A DNA stretch of 12,293 nucleotides from Conus ventricosus (Eukaryota; Mollusca; Gastropoda; Neogastropoda; Conidae): the NCBI GenBank assembly GCA_018398815.1, contig CM031611.1, positions 83,753,690 through 83,765,982 of the forward strand. The letters are read 5' to 3'. The first letter of the stretch is position 1, and every line of letters starts with the position of its first letter. Below the pieces are notes generated by a model that was given only the letters and a program-made list of their open reading frames with translations, did no database searches and had not been told where the DNA came from. Made by a program: the position numbers and the translations under genes. Of this stretch, positions 7,609 to 12,293 are shown piece after piece.

Positions 7609-7791
7609 AGAGAGGGGAGGGGAGGGGAGGGGGTGGGGAGTGGATCGAGTATGGAGCAGGCATAGCGCTTGTTGAAGACAGAAGTGTCTGGCACAGTTTG
7701 AGCTTCGATCCCTCACCCCCCTCTCTCCTCCCCCTTTCCTCCCCCCCCCCCCCCCCCACTCCCCACCTCTACCCTCCCCCCTCTCCTCTCT
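7609..7791. repeat. Imperfect inverted repeat of a purine tract and a pyrimidine tract
   Basis: The plus strand is almost all purine at 7609-7643 and almost all pyrimidine at 7706-7791. The inner arms GGTGGGGAGTGG (7632-7643) and CCACTCCCCACC (7756-7767) are perfect complements, and the outer parts (GAGAGAGGGG-type against CCCCTCTCCTCTCT-type) pair imperfectly. A second pair, GGATCGA (7642-7648) and TCGATCC (about 7706-7712), is nested inside. A C17 run (7741-7757) sits at the inner edge of the right arm. The arrangement could form a cruciform, or triplex DNA at either mirror tract. A biological role is not shown. Confidence 0.6.
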
Positions 7792-8043
7792 CAGCGACAT
7801 GACAGGGCCATGGAAACCTCGCTTTGACAGAGCCTCGGCGTCAACCCGGGCTACAACGACTGCATGGCGCCTCGCTACCAGCCCCGCATCGGAACAGGAC
7901 ACGTCGTCTCATTCCCCCCTCCCCTTTATCCCATCCCCATCTTCCTTCCCCCCTCCCCCCCCTCCCCCGCTCCGACATCTCCGCGTGAATCAATCAGTCA
8001 GGGTTGTTTTATTGCGCTGGGGTGCCGATCGGGGGGTGGCCGG

Positions 8044-8044
<1 letters not shown>
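7792..8044. other. Unassigned sequence between low-complexity tracts
   Basis: CT- and C-rich patches (about 7910-7975) in otherwise ordinary sequence. Two overlapping plus-strand open stretches cross it, but both are dominated by Pro/Ser from C runs and Gly from the following G run, so no gene is called. Confidence 0.4.

Positions 8045-8079
<35 letters not shown>
8045..8079 (+). repeat. Poly-G run (G35)
   Basis: Thirty-five consecutive G bases, the longest homopolymer in the window. Real length is uncertain, since such runs are read poorly by every sequencing chemistry. Confidence 0.95.
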
Positions 8080-8084
<5 letters not shown>

Positions 8085-8323
8085 GCTTGCTGGAAGCGCG
8101 CGAGGGGTTCTATGGTATAAATCAATACGCTCTGCGAGAAAAGTAGATCCGTATGGAAGCCGCTGTGCAATGGAAATTCAGGGGAACCTTTTTAAGACCT
8201 AACGGATGCGTTTTAAGAGATTTCTCTGTCTCGGGGAGTGTGGGTGCTGTTATTTCAGTTATAGAAAGGGGATTTTCTCTGAATGGAAAGAATCGCACGT
8301 GCAGAGGCTGGGAAGAAGAGGGA

Positions 8324-8327
<4 letters not shown>

Positions 8328-8408
<81 letters not shown>
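8328..8408. repeat. (GA)n microsatellite
   Basis: An almost perfect GA array with one GAC interruption at about 8390. The Arg/Glu frame on the plus strand and the Ser/Leu frame on the minus strand are repeat translations. Confidence 0.98.
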
Positions 8409-8483
8409 TCCTGCACAATACAATTTGTTCATCATGTGTGTTTCTGTTCATCGCGTTCCACCCTCCAGCCTCCATCCTATCCT

Positions 8484-8545
8484 CAAAACAAAACCAAAAA
8501 AAAAAAAAAGCAACAAAAAACAACAAAAAAGAAAAGGAAAAAGTG
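8484..8545. repeat. A-rich tract with A14 run
   Basis: The A14 run (8496-8509) is followed by CAACAAAAAA-type steps and further A-rich sequence. It resembles a retroposon tail, but no body or target-site duplication was recognised. Confidence 0.7.
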
Positions 8546-8642
8546 AGAAGGAAAGGGAACATAAGTGTAACAGATTTAGCTGAAAAATATGCTCGCGCAC
8601 ATGTTGCGTTGTTGACACTGTGAATAAATGTCGATACAGAGC

Positions 8643-8672
8643 GAGAGAGAGAGAGATGGGGGGGGGGGGGGG

Positions 8673-8717
<45 letters not shown>
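8643..8717. repeat. (GA)n - G18 - (GA)n compound repeat
   Basis: GA at 8643-8656, then T and eighteen G bases (8658-8675), then GA again to 8717 with short GA-rich tails to about 8760. All are on the same strand as the GA array at 8328. Confidence 0.97.
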
Positions 8718-8720
<3 letters not shown>

Positions 8721-8819
8721 GAAAGAGCGAGAGAGGGGGGGTAGAGAGCGAGAGAGAGATTTCCCCTGCGCCTCTCTCTGTCATCCATCTGCCCCATGGT
8801 TTTCCCAACCCTTCTCCCC

Positions 8820-8866
8820 TCATCTCCCCACCCACTCCCACCCACTCCCACCCACCCCACTCCCTT
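8820..8866. repeat. Short tandem repeat, CCCACTCCCA-type unit
   Basis: About four 10-base units of CCCACTCCCA and close variants, following CTCCCC-type sequence. Pyrimidine-rich with A on the plus strand, the reverse of the flanking purine tracts. Confidence 0.75.
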
Positions 8867-8972
8867 CCCCTCTTACCTCTGTTGACGTTGACAGTTAGCG
8901 CAGGGTAAACAGGCCACGCCAATGTCAGGCTGGACAGACCAGGATGGGTCACGTTTTACGCCAGCTTGCTAG

Positions 8973-9075
8973 ATAGGGAAGAAGGAGAAGGCAAAACGCA
9001 AGGGAAAGGGACGAGGGAGGGAAGGGACACTGACTCTGAAGGGGGGAGGGAGAGAGGGAGGGAGGGGAGGGTACC
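8973..9075. repeat. Polypurine tract
   Basis: A nearly uninterrupted GA/GGGA-rich plus strand with brief interruptions (ACGC, CACTGACTCTG). There are several GGGAGGG-type units near 9040-9070. Confidence 0.75.
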
Positions 9076-9144
9076 ATGAAGACGGTGTAGCTCAAACAGA
9101 ACTGGCGGAGGGAAACTTGGATCAGAAAGGAGGGAGGAGAGCCG

Positions 9145-9146
<2 letters not shown>

Positions 9147-9195
<49 letters not shown>
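9147..9195. repeat. (GT)n microsatellite, about 24 units
   Basis: A perfect GT array followed by ATATATTATG. Alternating purine/pyrimidine DNA of this length can adopt Z-DNA. Confidence 0.98.
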
Positions 9196-9196
<1 letters not shown>

Positions 9197-9311
9197 TATA
9201 TTATGTAAGTGCTAAGATTTTTCCATCTTGTGAGGGGATGCATTTGGCTCTTGCAGGGGCTCTCTGGCTTTCAGGAACTTCTGTGATAATTTCTTCCCCT
9301 TTTCTGTTACT

Positions 9312-9327
9312 CTTTTTTTTTTTTTTT
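9312..9327. repeat. Poly-T run
   Basis: About fifteen consecutive T bases in a T-rich neighbourhood (9290-9330). Confidence 0.9.
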
Positions 9328-9577
9328 ATTAACTGACTTCCCTGTTGTCTACTTCCTGCGTTTGTAACCCGTTCTCTTGTCTTTGTTCCGGAAACTCGTT
9401 TACCTTTGGGTTTTTTTTTACCCCTTTCTACCAGTAATTAATGATGTGCCAGCTTATGTTGTTGTTGTTATTGTCATGTATGGCAGCCGTGTACAATTCA
9501 TGTACCTGGTTTTTTCCTGATTGTGATGTATTATATTGCAGCTGTTGTGTTGGTGGTGTTGTTGTTATTATTGTGTG

Positions 9578-9823
9578 GCAGCTAGGTAGTAAACCTTGCA
9601 TTGTGCAGACTGTCCACAGGGACGGAAGCTGTACATTTTGTTGTTGTTGTTTATTGTTGTTGTTGTGTGCAGCTAGGTAGTAAACCTTGCATTGTGTACA
9701 CTGTGCACAGGGGACGGAAGCTGTACATTTTTGTTGTTGTTGTTGTTGTTGTTGTTGTGTGCAGCTAGGTAGTAAACCTTGCACTGTGCACACTGTGCAC
9801 AGGGGACGGAAGCTGTACATTTT
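9578..9823. repeat. Tandem repeat of about 92 bp with internal GTT array, 2.7 units
   Basis: Units start with GCAGCTAGGTAGTAAACCTT at 9578, 9669 and 9761, giving spacings of 91 and 92. Each continues through a TGCACAGGG-type block and GACGGAAGCTGTACATTTT, then a GTT array that links to the next unit. The GTT array is interrupted by TTTATT after unit 1 and is nearly pure after unit 2 (9731-9758). Unit 3 lacks it and passes into GCAGTGTCTTC. Weaker GTT/GCAGC echoes at 9457-9560 suggest an older unit. The Gln/Asn-rich minus-strand reading frame across this region changes frame between units and is not a protein. Confidence 0.9.
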
Positions 9824-10171
9824 GCAGTGTCTTCTTTGCCCGCACGGCGTTTTGTTTTCACTTTGTTTTTTTTTTAATTACGTTTTGTGGCTTTTAATGT
9901 TTTCGTTGTTTTCTTTTATTTTATGACGATTTCTTTAATCCGGGAATATACAAAAAAATCAGGGAGAAAATCCCTGGCGCTTTCCGCACAGCTTAGTTTT
10001 TCATGCCATAAGATGTCAACAGTTAAGCTGCCGTGTCGGCATCCGCTTTGTGTTGTTGTTTCTTTCTTTGTCACGATTTAATCTTTTTCTTCTTTTTTTT
10101 TTGATGATCTGACCTGATCGGGATGTCACGTCTTTCCCCAGTATATTGGGGGAAAAAAACAACAAACAAGT
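9824..10171. other. Unassigned T-rich stretch
   Basis: T-rich sequence with short T runs (about 9866-9875 and 10093-10102). No reading frame with recognisable content, no tRNA-like cloverleaf and no long repeat was seen. Confidence 0.4.
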
Positions 10172-10198
10172 GGGGGGGGGGGGGGGGGGGGGGGGGGG
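10172..10198 (+). repeat. Poly-G run (G27)
   Basis: Twenty-seven consecutive G bases on the plus strand, flanked by AACAAACAAGT and CAGACTACTCC. Confidence 0.95.
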
Positions 10199-10562
10199 CA
10201 GACTACTCCTTTCATGGAAGAAAGGTGAGAACTCGGTTGACACCATCCTCGCATCGTATCCAGAACTACTACACGTCATTTCATTGCCATAATTACACAT
10301 CACATCATATTATACAGATTTACACATCATTTCGTTACCGAACTCGTGGAACTTTCTCTCTCTGCTGTGTGTGTGTGTGTGTGTGTTGTAGAAGGCCAGG
10401 AGACGGGAAGGGAATGCGGGAAAGAGAAAGTTGAGTGCTTGTTTGCCGAAACTGCTGGTGATGAGAATGGTGTTCAGAAGTTAATGGTCAGGTTTTGTGC
10501 CAAGGTCTGTAGTTAGATTTTCGTTTTACGGTTGGAAGAGAATTTGTGCTCGGAGTGGACGT
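10199..10562. other. Unassigned stretch with a short GT microsatellite
   Basis: Contains an A/C/T-rich patch with repeated ACATCA words (10270-10335), a (TG)9-10 array at 10368-10386, and ordinary sequence. A GAAAGGTGAG at about 10220 resembles a 5' splice site but has no supporting exon. Confidence 0.4.
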
Positions 10563-10662
10563 CAATGAAGACTGGTATCCCCTACTAGTCTTTAGGATGT
10601 GACTTTGCACTGTCCAATGAAGACTGGTATCCCCTACTAGTCTTTAGGATGTGACTTTGCAC
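10563..10662 (+). repeat. Perfect 48-bp tandem duplication
   Basis: Two identical 48-base copies (10563-10610 and 10615-10662), from CAATGAAGACTGGTATCCCC through GGATGTGACTTTGCAC, are separated by TGTC. The period is 52. There is no mismatch between the copies, which points to a recent event or an assembly slip. Confidence 0.97.
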
Positions 10663-10806
10663 CGAAATTGGAAAGAAATTTTTCTAGGCACGATTCATCT
10701 CCTTCCACCTTTCGGACAAGGAAAGGCCATCGTGAGCCGATGCACAGACACACTAGTTGTGTTGGGCGTAGACGTCATCCCCGAAGAGGAAGGTGGCTGC
10801 CTTAAT

Positions 10807-10828
10807 GGGGGGGGGGGGGGGGGGGGGG
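10807..10828 (+). repeat. Poly-G run (G22)
   Basis: Twenty-two consecutive G bases after CCTTAAT, followed by TGTAAAGGTT. Confidence 0.95.
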
Positions 10829-11284
10829 TGTAAAGGTTGCACGCGTGAACATCTCTGTAGCGGTGGACCTTGGAGTTATAGCTAGCCAAGGAGCGAAGAA
10901 TGGTAGTGGAAACAAAACAAAAACAAGGAAGCAGAAGATGAAGAATGTAACCTTTTCTGCAGCAGAAGTACTAACAGTGCACCGCGAGAGGCTCGGGGCC
11001 GGCGTGGCGTGTGTGTGGTGGACCCCGAGGGATACTTTACTGGACAGTGTCGGGTTTCCGTTCATTACCACAGACATCACACAAACACCGTGTTTATGTG
11101 CGTGCCAGTTGTTTCAACAGATGGTAAAGCGTTTACACGGTTACCGTAAAATGAACTGATGATGGGGAATGGTGGTCCGGTTGACATGGACTGTGATGAA
11201 GAGGACATGCTGCTTTAGATTTTGAAAACCGTCTGATGAACGCCGTTTCATCGTGAAAAGGGAAACATTTAGGTTCATAAGTAA
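10829..11284. other. Unassigned complex sequence
   Basis: Fairly balanced composition. A 104-codon plus-strand open stretch (10845-11159) begins MNISVAVDLGVIASQGAKNG. The VDLG and TQGA-like words faintly recall a discoidin (F5/8C) domain, but nothing after them fits and there is no Trp-rich context, so it is not called as a gene. Confidence 0.3.
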
Positions 11285-11328
11285 AGAAAAGAGAGAGAAA
11301 AAAAAAAGAGAAAAAAAAAAAAAAAAAA
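11285..11328. repeat. A-rich tract ending in A18
   Basis: AAAAGAGAGAGAAAAAAAAAAGAG precedes an A18 run (11311-11328), followed by CCCGTCGG. It could be a retroposon tail, but no body was identified. Confidence 0.85.
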
Positions 11329-11551
11329 CCCGTCGGCATGAGTCGTATAAAAAGATTGCGATAACACGAACAACGTGTTACCCTTGAGGATGCCCACCAG
11401 TGCCGTGTGAAAACCCGGTTAACGTATTCGGCTCGTGCGCGGGTGCGTTTGTGCGTGTGGGTGGAGGAGGGATGAAGTGTGTTTATTGACGTGTGTGGGA
11501 CGGGGTAGTTCCGGAGGGAGGAGGGGGGGCGGGATGGCGAGGGGAGGAATC
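11329..11551. other. Unassigned, increasingly G-rich sequence
   Basis: Begins as ordinary sequence (11329-11430) and becomes GT/G-rich with GGGAGGAGG-type words before the next G run. No reading frame of recognisable content. Confidence 0.35.
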
Positions 11552-11573
11552 GGGGGGGGGGGGGGGGGGGGGG
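11552..11573 (+). repeat. Poly-G run (G22)
   Basis: Twenty-two consecutive G bases, embedded in a G-rich region (11500-11590). Confidence 0.95.
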
Positions 11574-11818
11574 AGTGTACGAGGGTGGCGGACCGCTGGT
11601 CTTCTCATCAGACCAGGACCCCCGTTCATGTGTGTATCCTCCCCCCCCGATCTCAGCCGCCGGATGGTCGGAAGTCACAGGTAATGACGCAAGACAACAG
11701 ATTGCGCAGTCGCCCGTACAGCAGGGCCCGGGGCCGTTGATACCATGACGTCTGTCGGCCTCCAGGGGCCGCCCTGCCTTTATGTGTAACCAGATTCCTG
11801 TTATCGCCGTCGGGCTGA
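11574..11818. other. GC-rich complex sequence between G runs
   Basis: Contains CpG-rich patches (AGTCGCCCGTACAGC, GGCCCGGGGCCG, GGGGCCGCCC). Composition resembles an animal CpG-rich promoter area, but no core promoter element was identified. Confidence 0.3.
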
Positions 11819-11889
11819 CCGGGAGGGAGGAGGGGGGGGGGGGGGGGGGGGGTAGGGGAGGGAGTGGGGTGGGGTGGGGGGGGGGGGGA
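11819..11889 (+). repeat. G-rich block with G21 and G13 runs
   Basis: GGGAGGGAGGA leads into G21 (11832-11852), then GGGGTGGGG-type steps and G13 (11876-11888). This is the last of the plus-strand G runs. Confidence 0.95.
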
Positions 11890-11945
11890 GAAATTTGTCA
11901 TCAGCTTCAGCCCAGTTCAAAGGCCCGAGTCTTTCTGGCATTACA

Positions 11946-12027
11946 CACTTCTTTCCCCTCCCCCCCCCCCCTCCCGTCGCTCCCCCCCCCCCCCCGCCCC
12001 AACATCCTCCCCTTCCCCCCTCTCGGT
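11946..12027. repeat. C-rich block with C12 and C14 runs
   Basis: C12 (11960-11971) and C14 (11982-11995) lie within CT-rich sequence, about 70 bases after the G-rich block. The two blocks together could base-pair as an imperfect inverted repeat (G-rich 11819-11889 against C-rich 11946-12027). Confidence 0.85.
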
Positions 12028-12081
12028 CGACCTTCCGGTTTGTTGCGGTGAAGCATTTAACCCCGACTCAATGCGGCAGCA

Positions 12082-12104
12082 AGCAGCGCCGCTGCTCTGA
12101 GAGC
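12082..12104. other. Two overlapping palindromes
   Basis: AGCAGCG-C-CGCTGCT (12082-12096) and GCTCT-G-AGAGC (12094-12104) are both perfect and share three bases, so only one hairpin can form at a time. Role unknown. Confidence 0.6.
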
Positions 12105-12109
12105 ACACC

Positions 12110-12125
12110 GTCTGATAAAAAGGGG
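12110..12125 (+). promoter_or_regulatory. TATA-like patch GATAAAAAGGGG
   Basis: CTGATAAAAAGGGG is an AT patch in GC-rich sequence with a loose match to a TATA box, about 60 bases before the ATG at 12181. No initiator or transcript evidence is available from sequence alone. Confidence 0.15.
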
Positions 12126-12180
12126 ACCTGGCCGAGAACCCCAACAAGCCGTCCGTCCGTCCAGTGGTGTGTGTGTGGGT

Positions 12181-12293
12181 ATGATGGTTGCGATAGCTCC
12201 CTGTGTGAGGCTTCGTGCTCTTGTCAGCAGAGCCAGGGCGTGTCTCCTCTGCTCGGCTTGTCCACCAAGTCTTTCACAAAACGCATGTTGTGG
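12181..12293 (+). CDS. Possible 5' end of a reading frame, open at the right edge (very weak)
   Basis: ATGATG at 12181 opens a frame of 37 codons without a stop to the end of the window (MMVAIAPCVRLRALVSRARA, then a Cys-rich stretch). The purine G is at -3, a partial Kozak fit. There is no recognised domain, and the length is within chance for GC-rich DNA. It is listed only because it runs out of the window behind a TATA-like patch. Confidence 0.12.
   Translation, partial: MMVAIAPCVRLRALVSRARACLLCSACPPSLSQNACC

Noticed and set aside
8122..8952. 276-codon minus-strand frame, the longest in the window
   Set aside because: Mostly Ser/Leu and Pro repeats from GA arrays and G runs. The unique parts show no domain, and its length depends on uncertain repeat lengths.
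9428..9820. Gln/Asn-rich minus-strand frame resembling a prion-like protein
   Set aside because: Produced by GTT repeats in the 92-bp tandem unit. The frame shifts from unit to unit (Gln to Asn), which a real protein repeat would not do.
10845..11159. 104-codon frame with VDLG and QGAKN words, like a discoidin domain
   Set aside because: Only about 20 residues resemble the domain, the remainder does not, and there is no exon structure or neighbouring domain.
11133..11678. 181-codon minus-strand frame with Pro, Phe and Arg stretches
   Set aside because: Built from a G run, an A run and GT-rich DNA read in antisense, with no conserved motif.

Overview
This is a non-coding, repeat-rich stretch of a eukaryotic, almost certainly animal, genome. 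The reasons are a decayed LINE (non-LTR retrotransposon), long perfect dinucleotide repeats, a minisatellite, very long homopolymers and a 100-N scaffold gap. No intact protein-coding gene, tRNA or rRNA could be supported. The LINE type (APE endonuclease plus reverse transcriptase, with a 2A-like sequence in front) and the microsatellite load suggest a marine invertebrate, possibly a mollusc. That is inference from style only; no diagnostic gene is present.

Layout. Positions 1 to about 2015 are AT-rich and hold a CR1/L2/jockey-like LINE on the minus strand. Its conserved endonuclease and reverse transcriptase motifs are still in correct order but spread over all three frames with many stops, and the element runs off the left edge. 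A compound AC/AG microsatellite follows (2196-2346), then about 400 bp of unassigned sequence with one GC-rich hairpin.

Positions 2749-4693 and 5466 to about 7410 are two copies, in the same orientation, of one roughly 1.95-kb unit. They are separated by a 100-N gap and 672 bp of other sequence. Each copy carries the same parts in the same order: a T-rich tract, a poly-T run, an AACATGGCGGC motif, a G-rich tract, a POU-type octamer and a seven-unit, 50-bp minisatellite. The units of the minisatellite match one for one between copies. Most differences between the copies are single-base or homopolymer-length indels, and copy 1 ends at the gap, so an assembly artefact (retained haplotype or unpolished contig end) must be weighed against a true duplication.

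From about 7600 to 12030 the window is a mosaic of low-complexity DNA: five G homopolymers of 18 bases or more (up to 35) plus a G21 run, all on the plus strand, GA, GT and GTT repeats, a large purine/pyrimidine inverted repeat, a 92-bp tandem repeat with an internal GTT array, and a perfect 48-bp duplication. The last 250 bp are higher in complexity, with overlapping palindromes, a TATA-like AT patch and a short reading frame open at the right edge. This could be the start of a gene outside the window, but the evidence is thin.

The most interesting items are the LINE with its degraded 2A-like (NPG) motif, the paired copies around the gap, and the one-sided cluster of long G runs. I found no clear sign of a new multi-gene system.
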